Shown here: one piece after another, positions 52,792 through 63,068 of the stretch
Numbering within the stretch: position 1 is the first letter of the stretch
How the letters are laid out: the number at the start of each line of letters is the position of its first letter
Assembly: GCF_003121295.1 (NCBI RefSeq)
Contig: NZ_PHNC01000031.1
Span: forward strand, 1,693,381 to 1,757,380
DNA from: Streptomyces orinoci
GTDB lineage: Bacteria; Actinomycetota; Actinomycetes; Streptomycetales; Streptomycetaceae
DNA: 64,000 bases
Reading direction: 5' to 3'
Translations under genes and position numbers: made by a program
The notes under the pieces: model-generated
What the model was told of the DNA's origin: nothing
The model's database searches: none
What the model saw: only the letters and a program-made list of their open reading frames with translations

Positions 52792-52818
52792 GCGCCGGGT
52801 CGCGTCCCAGCCGGCCCC

Positions 52819-52836
52819 GCGCCCCGCACGGGGCGC
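52819..52836. terminator. Bidirectional terminator between ferredoxin and PucR genes
   Basis: GCGCCCCG-CA-CGGGGCGC, a perfect 8-bp stem with 2-nt loop, in the 44-nt gap between convergent genes; it touches the last base of the PucR stop. Confidence 0.75.
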
Positions 52837-54053
52837 TAGCCCAGCCGGGCCGCCTTGAGGGTCATATGGAGCAGCAGCCGGTCCTCGCCGTTGTCCAGAT
52901 CGAGACCGGTGAGCTGTTCCACCCGGGACAGGCGGTAGTAGAGGGTCTGCCGGTGAATGCCCAGGGCCGCCGCCGCCCGGCCCGCCTGGCCCGCACAGTC
53001 GAGGTAGACCTCGGCGGTGCGGGCCAGTTCGGTGTGGGCCGGGGCCAGCAGCGGCCGTACCACCGGGTCGGCGGCCCGCTCGGCGGCCAGTGAGGTCAGC
53101 ACCCGGTACGGGCCGATGGCCGACCACTCGGCCACCGGGCCCAGCTGCCGCTCCGCGCCCGCCGCCCGGGCGGCGGCCAGCGCCTCGGCCCAGGCCTGGG
53201 GCAGTTCCGCCAGACCCCGCCGGGGGCCGCCGATCCCGGCCGCCGCCAGCCCCGGCCCGGCCGTGGCCCGGGGCGAGTGCAGCAGCCGGTCGGCCGCCGC
53301 CCGGGCCGCCGCCGGCGCCCCCAGGGCACGCAGCCGCACCAGGGCGGCCAGCGCCGCCCCGCCGCCGGGCAGACAGTCCGGCACCGCGCACAGCGCGGCC
53401 ACCCCGGAGCGGGCCGCCAGCGCGGCCGGCCCCTCCGTGCCCTGCTGCTCCTCGGAGTCCTCCAGCTGCCAGGGCGCCACCGCGACCAGCGCCAGCGGCC
53501 CCTCGGCCGCGCTGCCGAGCGCCTCGCGCAACGCGTCGCGCGCCGTCTCGCGCGCCGCGGGGCGCGCGGTCAGCAGGTCGCGCAGCAGCTCGCCCAGTTC
53601 CGCGCCGGCCCGGGCCTCCGCCGCCAGCAGGGCGCCGATCCGGGCGGCCGTCTCCATGGCCTGGGTCACCCGGGGATCGGTATCCGGCGGCCCCAGCTCC
53701 AGTCCCGCCAGCTGCTCGTCGTCCAGCAGCCAGACATAGCCGTACACCACGCCCCGGTGCCGCACCGGCAGACAGATCCGGCCCTTGAACACCCCGGCCG
53801 CCGGATCCGGCGGAATGCGCAGCGGGGCATGGGCGCGGGCGATGCCGAAGGCCTCGAACCAGGCCCGGACCGCCGCCGTGGACCGCCGCTGGAGGATCGA
53901 CCGGGTGCGCACCGGATCCATCGTCAGCTCCAGGTCGTCCTCGCCCCCGTGCGCCCCGAAGGCGATCAGCCCGAAGTCCCGGTCCTCCAGCGTGGCGGGG
54001 GCGCCGAGCGTCGCCGAGATCTCGTCCACGAGCTGCTGGTACTCACCTCGCAT
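52836..54053 (-). CDS. PucR/CdaR-type regulator of proline use
   Basis: 405 aa. Middle GGDEF-like domain (poor conservation, about 175-310) and a C-terminal PucR helix-turn-helix: YLDCAGQAGRAAAALGIHRQ then TLYYRLSRVEQLTGLDL (about 350-390). Divergent from the proline dehydrogenase and P5C dehydrogenase genes, which such regulators activate when proline is present in actinobacteria. The ATG at 54053 has GGGAGA 12 nt upstream, a weak site. Confidence 0.85.
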   Translation of the reverse strand: MRGEYQQLVDEISATLGAPATLEDRDFGLIAFGAHGGEDDLELTMDPVRTRSILQRRSTAAVRAWFEAFGIARAHAPLRIPPDPAAGVFKGRICLPVRHRGVVYGYVWLLDDEQLAGLELGPPDTDPRVTQAMETAARIGALLAAEARAGAELGELLRDLLTARPAARETARDALREALGSAAEGPLALVAVAPWQLEDSEEQQGTEGPAALAARSGVAALCAVPDCLPGGGAALAALVRLRALGAPAAARAAADRLLHSPRATAGPGLAAAGIGGPRRGLAELPQAWAEALAAARAAGAERQLGPVAEWSAIGPYRVLTSLAAERAADPVVRPLLAPAHTELARTAEVYLDCAGQAGRAAAALGIHRQTLYYRLSRVEQLTGLDLDNGEDRLLLHMTLKAARLG

Positions 54054-54229
54054 ACGCGCTCATCTCCCTTCCGCCATCCCGCGCGGACCATTGTCATACA
54101 GATGTCTGAGATCCCGGCCACGGATGCGTGACAGCTGTCGATGGCTGGAAGGAGGGACGAATCCTAGGTTTCACGATGAGTTACGTATGCCGTCTCCCCG
54201 CGGAGCGGCCGTCATCGTGGAGGTGCCCA

Positions 54230-55156
54230 GTGCTGGGTCCCGTGCTGCTCGCCGCTTCGCGCAGCGATGCCATCCGCCGTATCGTTTCGGCCGCGCCGGT
54301 CACCCGGCCGGTGGTGGACCGGTTCGTCGCCGGCGAAGTCCTGGACGAGTCCATGGCCGCCGTGCGCTCGCTCAATGAGCGCGGCCTGGAGGTCACCCTG
54401 GACCACCTCGGCGAGGACATCACCGATGCCGCCGAGGCGCTGCGCACCCGCGATGCCTACCTCAAGCTGGCCGAGGCGCTGAAGGGCGAGGGCCTGGGCG
54501 AGCGCGCCGAGATGTCGGTGAAGCTCTCCGCCTTCGGCCAGGCGCTGCCCGGCGGGCACGACCTGGCGCTGGCCAATGTCACCCCGGTCGTGGAGGCCGC
54601 CGCCGAGGCCGGCACCACGGTGACCCTGGACATGGAGGACCACACCACGGTGGACTCCACGCTGGCCATCCTGGCCGAGCTGCGCAAGCGCTTCCCGCAG
54701 ACCGGCGCGGTGCTGCAGTCCTATCTGTTCCGCACCGAGGACGACTGCCGCGCGCTGGCCACCGAGGGCTCCCGGGTGCGGCTGGTCAAGGGCGCCTACA
54801 AGGAGCCGGCCTCGGTCGCCTACCAGGACAAGCGCGAGGTCGATCTGGCCTATGTCCGCTGCCTGAAGATCCTGATGGCCGGCGAGGGGTACCCGATGAT
54901 CGGCTCCCATGACCCGCGGATGGTGGCCATCGCACAGGAGCTCGGCCGCCGCCACGGGCGCAAACTGGATGAGTACGAGTTCCAGATGCTGTACGGCATC
55001 CGCGAGGCCGAGCAGCAGCGGCTCGTCGCCGAGGGTCACCGCATGCGGGTGTACATCCCGTACGGCACCGACTGGTACGGCTACTTCATGCGGCGGCTGG
55101 CGGAGCGCCCGGCCAACCTGGCGTTCTTCCTGCGGTCCCTCGTGACGCGCGGCTGA
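54230..55156 (+). CDS. Proline dehydrogenase
   Basis: 308 aa monofunctional FAD enzyme that oxidises proline to P5C. Motifs: TLDMEDHTTVDSTL, VLQSYLFRTEDDC, RLVKGAYKEP (FAD contact), IGSHDPRMVAIA, EFQMLYGIREAEQQRL and YIPYGTDWYGYFMRRLAERP (two parts of one substrate region; the paired arginines bind the proline carboxylate). GTG start chosen for GGAGG 7 nt upstream; longer reading would add a non-typical 34-residue head. Operon with the next gene (35 nt gap). Confidence 0.93.
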   Translation: MLGPVLLAASRSDAIRRIVSAAPVTRPVVDRFVAGEVLDESMAAVRSLNERGLEVTLDHLGEDITDAAEALRTRDAYLKLAEALKGEGLGERAEMSVKLSAFGQALPGGHDLALANVTPVVEAAAEAGTTVTLDMEDHTTVDSTLAILAELRKRFPQTGAVLQSYLFRTEDDCRALATEGSRVRLVKGAYKEPASVAYQDKREVDLAYVRCLKILMAGEGYPMIGSHDPRMVAIAQELGRRHGRKLDEYEFQMLYGIREAEQQRLVAEGHRMRVYIPYGTDWYGYFMRRLAERPANLAFFLRSLVTRG

Positions 55157-55191
55157 CAACGACCCGATTCCCGATAAAGGAGGACATGGCA

Positions 55192-56823
<1,632 letters not shown>

Positions 56824-56843
56824 TCACCGGCCCCAGTGAGCCC

Positions 56844-56877
56844 CGCCCCCGACCGGTTCCCCAGCCGGCCGGGGGCG
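56844..56877 (+). terminator. Terminator after pruA
   Basis: CGCCCCC (56844-56850) pairs with GGGGGCG (56871-56877), and CCGG with CCGG inside; no U tract. Confidence 0.65.
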
Positions 56878-56915
56878 GCGTCGTTCCGGCACCGTCCCGG
56901 AGAGGCCGTCTCAGA

Positions 56916-56933
56916 TAGTAGGAAGTCCCACTA
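56916..56933. promoter_or_regulatory. Palindromic site TAGTAGGA-AG-TCCCACTA
   Basis: Eight-base arms with one mismatch, in a conspicuously AT-rich spot of the 315-nt gap between pruA and the 47-aa gene (56824-57138). Otherwise the gap contains the pruA terminator and low-complexity GC-rich leader. Possible operator of the small gene or of an unseen regulator. Confidence 0.45.
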
Positions 56934-57138
56934 AAAAGAGAGACAGGGGCGGGCGGCTGGCTTAGCGTGGAAGCAGCCGAACCTCCCGCTCCATCGAGCG
57001 CCGGCGGTCGCGGCCGGGCGCATCGGCGCAGGTGATCCCTGCGGCGCCCGGGCCCCCGCCCCTTTCTTCCGGCTGTTTCTCCACCCTTCTCCACCTCGCA
57101 CCGATCCCTTGACGGAGCCCAGCAAGAGGAGACGACTC

Positions 57139-57282
57139 ATGGCCGAGACCGCCGTCCGCAGGACCCGCCGTGCCGCCCGCCACACCGACCGCGCCCAGCG
57201 CCAGGCCGACCGGGTGAACGCCGCCGACGCGCTCCAGCGCGCGCTGGACCGCCGCGACAACGGCGGCGCCACCGGCCACTGA
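57139..57282 (+). CDS. 47-residue Arg/Ala-rich small protein
   Basis: Begins MAETAVRRTRRAARHTDRAQ and continues as one very basic predicted helix to a short Gly tail. AGAGGAGA lies 6 nt before the ATG and nearly all codons end in G or C. No known family; a nucleic-acid-binding or structural role is only a guess. It converges on the phosphatase gene. Confidence 0.6.
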   Translation: MAETAVRRTRRAARHTDRAQRQADRVNAADALQRALDRRDNGGATGH

Positions 57283-57303
57283 CCGACTACCGCCCGGGGC
57301 GCA

Positions 57304-57381
57304 TCACCTCACAGCGCTAGCCCTTCGAGGCTCCGCTCCGCGTCACCTCACAGCGCTAGCCCTTCGAGGCTCCGCTCCGCG
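57304..57381. repeat. Perfect 39-bp tandem duplication over the phosphatase stop codon
   Basis: Units 57304-57342 and 57343-57381 are identical, followed by the first 7 nt of a third. Each holds the last ten codons and the TAG of the minus-strand phosphatase gene; because 39 is a multiple of 3, the second TAG is in frame 13 codons downstream. Confidence 0.95.
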
Positions 57382-58942
57382 TCACCTCGAAGTGATCGAT
57401 CCGCTCCCCGCTCTCCGCCAGCGCCGTCACCCGCAGCCGCGGGTGGCGGCCCGGCTCGGCCTCCACGGCCAGGAACGAGTAGCCGGTGTAGCGCACCCGG
57501 GACCACTCCACCTTCTCGGTGCTCTTCTCACCGCTCTTGGTCCAGTGGTAGGTGCTGACGCTCTCCACATCCCTGACGTGGCCCTCATAGCTGTCCGGCG
57601 CCGGGAAGTCGTAGAGCGATTTGCCCGCGCCGCCGGCGGTGACATAGACGATGCCGTCCCTGGAGGAGTCCAGGGAGGCGCCGATGGGCACCTTGCGGCT
57701 GACCCGGCGGCCCTTGATGGCGTCGGTGCGCTCATAGACGTGGTTGTGGCCGTTGATGACCAGGTCCACCTTGTGCTTCTCGAACAGCGGCACCCACAGG
57801 TCCTGCACCCCGCCGTCGGAGGCATGGCCATTGGTGGTGGAGAAGGCGCAGTGGTGGAAGAAGACCACAATGAAGTCGATCTCCTTGCGGGAACGCAGCT
57901 CACGCAGTCGCCGGTCCAGCCAGGCGGTCTGCCTGCCATGGCTGTAGCCGGTGTTGGCGGTGATCTCGTAGGAGACGTCATTGGCGTCCAGTGAGACCAC
58001 GGCGACATTGCCATAGGTGAAGGAATAGACGCCCGGCGAGTGCTTGGCGTCGAAGCCGTTGTCCGGCAGCGTCCAGCGGGCCAGCTGGCCGCCGTAGCCG
58101 TCGGGGGAGTACCAGGCCTCCATATCGTGGTTGCCGGTGGCGATCATCCAGGGCACCGACTTGGCCACCGACTCGGTCTGAGCCAGGAAGTTGTCCCACT
58201 TGCGGGCGTCATAGGCGTCGTCCGGCTTGCCCGCGCCATCGTCGTCGGCGTAGCAGATGTCACCCGCGTGCAGATGGAAGGCCGGGTTCTGGCCCAGGAT
58301 CAACTGGTCGTTGGCCAGGGCGTGGTAGCTGACGCCCTGGTCGCCGAAGGCGGTGAAGGTGAACTTCTCGGCCTTGGCGGGCGCCGTGCGGAAAGTGCCT
58401 ATGGTGCCGAAGTGGCGCGGGTCGGCGGGGTCGAAGCCGGCGTGGCCCACGCCGTAGTAATAGGTCTGCCCGGGGCGGAGGTTGTCCAGCGCGGCGTGCA
58501 GGTAGTACTGCTCCACGCTGGGCAGCTTCTTGGTGAGCGCGGGGGTGTGCAGATGCCGTACCTCGGCGTCGATACGGTGGCTGAGGTCCCAGGGCTTCAA
58601 CCCCACCCGGACATAGGGCTTTTTGACCGCGAAGGGCACCTGCCAGGAAATGCGCATCTGGCTCCTGGGGTCGGCGCCGAAGGCCAGATGCCGGCCGAAC
58701 GGTGCCACCAGGGAGCCGTCCACTCTGCTGGTGGCCGCGGCGCCGATCAAGGTGGGGGAAAGCGGCTGTGCCCAGGCGCCGTTGCCGGCCAGCAGGCCGG
58801 AGCCGGCCGCCGCGGTGGCGGTGACGGCACCGGCCCGCAGCATGCCGCGCCGGGTGAACTTGGCACGCAGGTACTCGTGTTGCTCGGCCATCGTCATCCG
58901 GGCGGCGAGCCGGTCGGGGATGCCCACTCGTGGTGTGTCCAT
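57356..58942 (-). CDS. Tat-exported purple acid phosphatase-like metallophosphoesterase
   Basis: 528 aa. Residues 28-62 form a twin-arginine signal (KFTRRGMLRAGAVTATAAAG). An N-terminal beta-sandwich (about 75-190) is followed by the two-metal phosphoesterase domain: FTAFGDQG, HAGDICYADD, ATGNHDMEAW, FFHHCAF and INGHNHVYERTD give all metal ligands, with the Tyr of ICYAD that colours purple acid phosphatases. It should release phosphate from esters outside the cell. The stop lies in a perfect 39-bp tandem duplication. Divergent from leuB. Confidence 0.9.
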   Translation of the reverse strand: MDTPRVGIPDRLAARMTMAEQHEYLRAKFTRRGMLRAGAVTATAAAGSGLLAGNGAWAQPLSPTLIGAAATSRVDGSLVAPFGRHLAFGADPRSQMRISWQVPFAVKKPYVRVGLKPWDLSHRIDAEVRHLHTPALTKKLPSVEQYYLHAALDNLRPGQTYYYGVGHAGFDPADPRHFGTIGTFRTAPAKAEKFTFTAFGDQGVSYHALANDQLILGQNPAFHLHAGDICYADDDGAGKPDDAYDARKWDNFLAQTESVAKSVPWMIATGNHDMEAWYSPDGYGGQLARWTLPDNGFDAKHSPGVYSFTYGNVAVVSLDANDVSYEITANTGYSHGRQTAWLDRRLRELRSRKEIDFIVVFFHHCAFSTTNGHASDGGVQDLWVPLFEKHKVDLVINGHNHVYERTDAIKGRRVSRKVPIGASLDSSRDGIVYVTAGGAGKSLYDFPAPDSYEGHVRDVESVSTYHWTKSGEKSTEKVEWSRVRYTGYSFLAVEAEPGRHPRLRVTALAESGERIDHFEVTRSGASKG

Positions 58943-58998
58943 GCCGCGAAACGTGCCAGGAAACGGCGACCGGGTCACGTACTTCAGTTGAACGGAGG

Positions 58999-59072
58999 CT
59001 GACCGAATGACGACCTGTCCGAATGATGGACAGAGCGTGTCATTCAGCGGGACGGGAGAGTACGGTCCGGTT
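58999..59072 (+). promoter_or_regulatory. leuB leaderless promoter with repeated GAATGA boxes
   Basis: CTGACCGAATGACG (58999-59012) and CTGTCCGAATGATG (59015-59028) are direct repeats; a mirrored TCATTCAG follows at 59040-59047. TACGGT (59061-59066) ends 6 nt before the ATG at 59073, with GTGTCA (59037-59042) as a -35 at 18 bp. The boxes could bind a leucine-pathway regulator (an IclR-type such as NdgR is a guess). Confidence 0.6.
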
Positions 59073-60113
59073 ATGTCTCGCAGCATTCGCCTCGCAGTGA
59101 TCCCCGGTGACGGCATCGGCCCCGAAGTCGTGGCCCAGGGACTCAAGGTCCTGACCGCGGTCCTCCCTCCGGACGTCAAGCTGGAGACCCGGGAGTACGA
59201 CCTGGGCGCCCGGCGCTGGCACGCCACCGGCGAGACCCTGCCGGACGCCGAGCTGGAGTCCCTGCGGCAGTACGACGCCATCCTGCTGGGCGCCGTGGGC
59301 GACCCCTCGGTGCCCTCCGGGGTGCTGGAGCGGGGGCTGCTGCTCAAGCTGCGCTTCGCCTTCGACCACTACGTCAACCTGCGCCCGTCCCGGCTCTACC
59401 CCGGCACAGCCTCGCCGCTGGCCGGCCGGCCGGAGATCGACTTCGTGGTGGTCCGGGAGGGCACCGAGGGCCCGTACACCGGCAACGGCGGCTCCCTGCG
59501 CACCGGGACCCCGGCCGAGGTGGCCACCGAGGTGAGCGTCAACACCGCCCACGGTGTGGAGCGGGTGGTCCGCGACGCCTACACCCGGGCCCAGGCCCGG
59601 CCCCGCAAGAAGCTCACCCTGGTACACAAGAACAACGTCCTGGTCTACGCCGGGCAGCTGTGGAAGAGCGTCTTCGACCGGGTGGGCCGGGAGTTCCCCG
59701 AGGTCACCACCGACTATCTGCATGTGGACGCGGCCACCATCTTCCTGGTCAGCCAGCCCGAGCGGTTCGATGTGATCGTCACCGACAACCTCTTCGGTGA
59801 CATCCTCACCGATCTGGCCGCCGCGGTCTCCGGGGGCATCGGCATCGCCGCCTCCGGCAATATCAACCCCGAGGGCGCCTTCCCGTCCATGTTCGAGCCG
59901 GTGCACGGCTCGGCGCCGGACATCGCGGGCACCGGCCGGGCCGACCCCACGGCCACGGTGCTCTCGGTGGCGCTGCTCCTGCGCCACCTGGGGCTGACGG
60001 CCGAGGCGGAGCGGATCGAGGCGGCGGTGGCGGCCGACCTGGCCGGACGCGGCACTACCGTACGCGGCACCGAGCAGATCGGGGACGCCCTGGCCGCGGC
60101 CGCCGCCCGCTGA
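59073..60113 (+). CDS. leuB: 3-isopropylmalate dehydrogenase
   Basis: 346 aa. Oxidises and decarboxylates 3-isopropylmalate in leucine synthesis with NAD. Motifs: IPGDGIGPEV, LLKLRFAFDHYVNLRPSRLYPG (two parts around the substrate Args), VVREGTEGPYTGNGG, DNLFGDILTDLAAAVSGGIG and EPVHGSAPDIAGTGRADP (adenine loop). The ATG at 59073 fits a leaderless promoter; an upstream ATG at 59007 would lie before the -10 box. ilvE follows 149 nt later with its own GATAAT -10. Confidence 0.95.
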   Translation: MSRSIRLAVIPGDGIGPEVVAQGLKVLTAVLPPDVKLETREYDLGARRWHATGETLPDAELESLRQYDAILLGAVGDPSVPSGVLERGLLLKLRFAFDHYVNLRPSRLYPGTASPLAGRPEIDFVVVREGTEGPYTGNGGSLRTGTPAEVATEVSVNTAHGVERVVRDAYTRAQARPRKKLTLVHKNNVLVYAGQLWKSVFDRVGREFPEVTTDYLHVDAATIFLVSQPERFDVIVTDNLFGDILTDLAAAVSGGIGIAASGNINPEGAFPSMFEPVHGSAPDIAGTGRADPTATVLSVALLLRHLGLTAEAERIEAAVAADLAGRGTTVRGTEQIGDALAAAAAR

Positions 60114-60125
60114 GCGCCCGCACAA

Positions 60126-60158
60126 GTGTTTCCCAAGCGGTATCCCGGGAGCGATAAT
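60126..60158 (+). promoter_or_regulatory. Probable ilvE promoter
   Basis: GATAAT -10 at 60153-60158 with a weak -35 at 60129-60134 (TTTCCC, 18 bp). A TCCCGGGA palindrome (60143-60150) lies between. Confidence 0.4.
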
Positions 60159-60262
60159 CGAACGCGGGGCCGCCGACGAGGCACGCCCGAAGTCTCCGGG
60201 AGTCTCCAGGGAACGCAAGTGAGCGGTCCGCCGCCACACCGAAGCCGTAAGGACACGCATCC

Positions 60263-61372
60263 ATGACGACGCCGCTCACCATCGAGCTCAAGCCCACCTC
60301 GCAGCCGCTGCCGGAGGCGGCCCGCCGGGAGGTCCTCGCCGACCCCGGCTTCGGCCGGCACTTCACCGACCACATGGTCACCATCAAGTGGACCGCGGGC
60401 CGGGGCTGGCATGACGCGGAGCTGGTGCCCTACGCCCCGTTGTCCCTGGACCCGGCGAACATGACCCTGCACTACGGGCAGGCGATCTTCGAAGGGCTCA
60501 AGGCGTACCGCCAGCCCGACGGCTCGGTGGCCACCTTCCGCCCGGAGGAGAACGCCAGGCGTTTCCAGGACTCCGCCCGCCGCCTGGCCATGCCGGAGCT
60601 GCCCGTGGAGACCTTCCTCGCGGCCTGTGACGCGCTGGTCAGGCAGGACGAGGCCTGGGTGCCGGAATCCGGTGAAGCCTCCCTCTATCTGCGCCCGTTT
60701 ATGATCGCCACCGAGGTGGGGCTGGGCGTGCGGCCGTCCAGCGAGTACCTCTTCGTGGTGATCGCCTCCCCGGCCGGGGCCTATTTCCCCGGCGGCGTCA
60801 AGCCGGTCTCGGTGTGGCTCTCCGAGGAGTACGTCCGGGCCGCTCCGGGTGGCACCGGCGCCGCCAAGTGCGCCGGAAACTACGCCGGTTCGCTGGTCGC
60901 CCAGGCCCAGGCCATGGAGCACGGCTGCGACCAGGTGGTCTGGCTGGACGCCGTGGAGCGCCGCTGGATCGAGGAAATGGGCGGTATGAACCTGTACTTC
61001 GTGTACAAAGACCACTCCGTGAACGGGAACCGCATCGTCACCCCCGAGCTCACCGGAACCCTGCTGCCCGGCATCACCCGCGCCTCGCTGCTGCGGATCG
61101 CCGCCGACCTGGGCTATGAGGTTTCCGAGGGCCGGATCTCGGTGGAGGACTGGAAGAACGCGGCCGCCGACGGCTCGCTGACCGAGGTCTTCGCCTGCGG
61201 AACCGCCGCCGTGATCACACCGGTTGGCGCGGTGAAGTCCGCCCGGGGCGGCTGGACCGTCGCCGACGGAGAGCCGGGCGAGGTCACCATGAAGCTGCGC
61301 AGGGCGCTGCTGGAGATCCAGACCGGGGCCGCGGAGGACGTCCACGGCTGGATGCACCGGCTGGGCCGCTAG
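60263..61372 (+). CDS. ilvE: Branched-chain amino acid aminotransferase
   Basis: 369 aa fold-type IV PLP enzyme, last step of Val, Leu and Ile synthesis. LHYGQAIFEGLKAYRQPDGS, YLRPFMIATE, the PLP lysine in GAAKCAGNYAGSL, the WLDAVERRWIEEMGGMNLYF region with the cofactor Glu, and FACGTAAVITPVG are all present and full length. Typical start after GTAAGGAC. Works with ilvBNC and leuB of this window. Confidence 0.95.
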   Translation: MTTPLTIELKPTSQPLPEAARREVLADPGFGRHFTDHMVTIKWTAGRGWHDAELVPYAPLSLDPANMTLHYGQAIFEGLKAYRQPDGSVATFRPEENARRFQDSARRLAMPELPVETFLAACDALVRQDEAWVPESGEASLYLRPFMIATEVGLGVRPSSEYLFVVIASPAGAYFPGGVKPVSVWLSEEYVRAAPGGTGAAKCAGNYAGSLVAQAQAMEHGCDQVVWLDAVERRWIEEMGGMNLYFVYKDHSVNGNRIVTPELTGTLLPGITRASLLRIAADLGYEVSEGRISVEDWKNAAADGSLTEVFACGTAAVITPVGAVKSARGGWTVADGEPGEVTMKLRRALLEIQTGAAEDVHGWMHRLGR

Positions 61373-61475
61373 CCGCGTCCCCAGGGGGCGCACCGACCGC
61401 AACGCACGCAAGTACGCGTGATCGTTGTGGCTCGGCCCCTTGCCGTGCGGGTCGCCGTCCACGACGGTGATCCGC

Positions 61476-62786
61476 ATGGACGCGCACTGGAAGAAGATCT
61501 GGATCGGCTCGGCCGGCAATATGGTCGAGTGGTTCGACTGGTTCGTCTACGCGGTCTTCGCGAGCTACTTCGCCAACTCCTTCTTCCCCAAGGGGAATGA
61601 CACCGCCAATCTGATGAACACCGCCGGCATCTTCGCTGTCGGCTTCTTTATGCGCCCGGTGGGCGGCTGGCTGCTGGGGCGGGTCGGGGACCGGCGGGGC
61701 CGCAAGGCGGCGCTCACGCTGACCGTCAGCCTGATGTCCACCTCGGCGGTGCTGATCGCCCTCGCCCCCACCTATGCGGTGGCCGGCTACGGCGGGGTGG
61801 CGGTGCTGCTGGTGGCCCGGCTGCTGCAGGGGCTGTCGGTGGGCGGGGAGTACGCGGCCAGCGCCACCTATCTCACCGAGGCCTCCGCCCCGGGCCGGCG
61901 CGGTTTCGCCTCCAGCTTCCAGTATGTCTCCATGACCGCCGGGCAGATCCTGGGCCTGGGGCTGCAGATCCTCTTCCAGCACACAATGACCAAGTCCCAG
62001 CTGACCGACTGGGGTTGGCGGATCCCCTTTGTGGTGGGCGCGGCCGGCGCGGCCGTCATCTTCTATCTGCGGCGCAGCATGCTGGAGACCGAGGCGTACC
62101 AGGAGAGCGGCGCCGCGGCGGACGAACGGGGCACCATCCGGGCCCTGTTGCGGCACAAGCGCGAGGCGCTGCTGGTGGTGGCCCTGACCATGGGTGGCAC
62201 CGTGGCGTACTACACCTACACCACCTATCTCACCAAGTACCTGTCCAACAGCGCCGGGATGGCCAAGCCGACCGCCAGCCTGGTGAGCTTCTGCGCCCTG
62301 GTGGTCTTCGCGGCGCTGCAGCCGTTGGCAGGCGCGCTCTCGGACCGGATCGGCCGCCGCCCGCTGCTGATCACCTTTGCGGTGGGCGCCACCTTCCTCA
62401 CCGTGCCGATCATGACGCTGCTGAAGCACGCGGGCGGTTTCTGGCCGGCCCTGGGGCTGTCCCTGCTGGGGCTGGTGATCGTCACCGGCTACACCTCGAT
62501 CAACGCCTGTGTGAAGGCCGAGCTGTTCCCCACCGGGATCCGGGCGCTGGGCGTCGCCCTGCCCTACGCCCTGGCCACCGCGCTGTTCGGCGGGACGGCC
62601 GAGTATGTGGCGCTGTGGTTCAAGAAGGGCGGCATGGAGTCCGGTTACTACTGGTATGTGGCGGGTTGTGCGGCGGTCTCCCTGGTGGTCTACCTCACCA
62701 TGCGCGAGACCCGGGACATCGACCTCAAGCGGGTGGGGCGGGACGAGACGGAGCCGGCCCGGCCGGACGCGGTGCCCGCATCGTGA
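61476..62786 (+). CDS. MFS transporter, metabolite:H+ symporter (MHS) type
   Basis: 436 aa, 12 membrane helices. NMVEWFDWFVYAVFASYFA in helix 1, GRVGDRRGRKAAL after helix 2, and LLQGLSVGGEYAASATYLTE (helix 4) are the marks of the ShiA/ProP/KgtP branch that takes up organic acids, osmolytes or shikimate. Substrate unknown; the place between ilvE and cimA hints at a keto acid or dicarboxylate but this is inference. ATG chosen at the first MDAHWKKIW, where the family normally starts. Confidence 0.88.
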   Translation: MDAHWKKIWIGSAGNMVEWFDWFVYAVFASYFANSFFPKGNDTANLMNTAGIFAVGFFMRPVGGWLLGRVGDRRGRKAALTLTVSLMSTSAVLIALAPTYAVAGYGGVAVLLVARLLQGLSVGGEYAASATYLTEASAPGRRGFASSFQYVSMTAGQILGLGLQILFQHTMTKSQLTDWGWRIPFVVGAAGAAVIFYLRRSMLETEAYQESGAAADERGTIRALLRHKREALLVVALTMGGTVAYYTYTTYLTKYLSNSAGMAKPTASLVSFCALVVFAALQPLAGALSDRIGRRPLLITFAVGATFLTVPIMTLLKHAGGFWPALGLSLLGLVIVTGYTSINACVKAELFPTGIRALGVALPYALATALFGGTAEYVALWFKKGGMESGYYWYVAGCAAVSLVVYLTMRETRDIDLKRVGRDETEPARPDAVPAS

Positions 62787-62821
62787 GACGGTCCGCCGCC
62801 GGGGCGGCCCCTCGTGGCAGC

Positions 62822-62881
62822 ATGCCCCTTATGCTCCCGCTGGCCATGATTACCGGCAGCAGGCGCGCCGGTCCGCAGTGA
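62822..62881 (+). CDS. Possible short leader peptide upstream of cimA
   Basis: MPLMLPLAMITGSRRAGPQ, 19 residues (internal ATGs at 62831 and 62846). It has three Leu and one Ile and lies 54 nt before a strong terminator-like hairpin with a T-rich tail. By analogy with the ilvB leader it could be an attenuation peptide, but there is no strong ribosome site and the residue run is mixed. Confidence 0.3.
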   Translation: MPLMLPLAMITGSRRAGPQ

Positions 62882-62934
62882 CCGCCCCGTACCACCCGTA
62901 ACGGCGCGGCCACCGTGTCCCACGACCCGCGCGC

Positions 62935-62968
62935 AGACCTCTCGCACCCGCGAGAGGTCTTCTTGTTT
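62935..62968 (+). terminator. Terminator or attenuator before cimA
   Basis: AGACCTCTCGC (62935-62945) and GCGAGAGGTCT (62950-62960) form a perfect 11-bp stem with an ACCC loop, followed by TCTTGTTT. One of only two U-rich terminators in the window (the other is the ilvB attenuator). It lies 150 nt after the MHS gene and 100 nt before cimA. Confidence 0.75.
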
Positions 62969-63068
62969 CCCGGCCCACCAGGCGGGGAGACACCAGCGCG
63001 CGGGGTCACCGGAGGACGGTGGAACCGGTTATTCCGGTAGACCGAGATCCCGACAGGAGTCACAGCAG

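Noticed and set aside
59007..59072. ATG at 59007 as leuB start
   Set aside because: It lies upstream of the convincing TACGGT -10 and the added 22 residues do not fit the family N-terminus.
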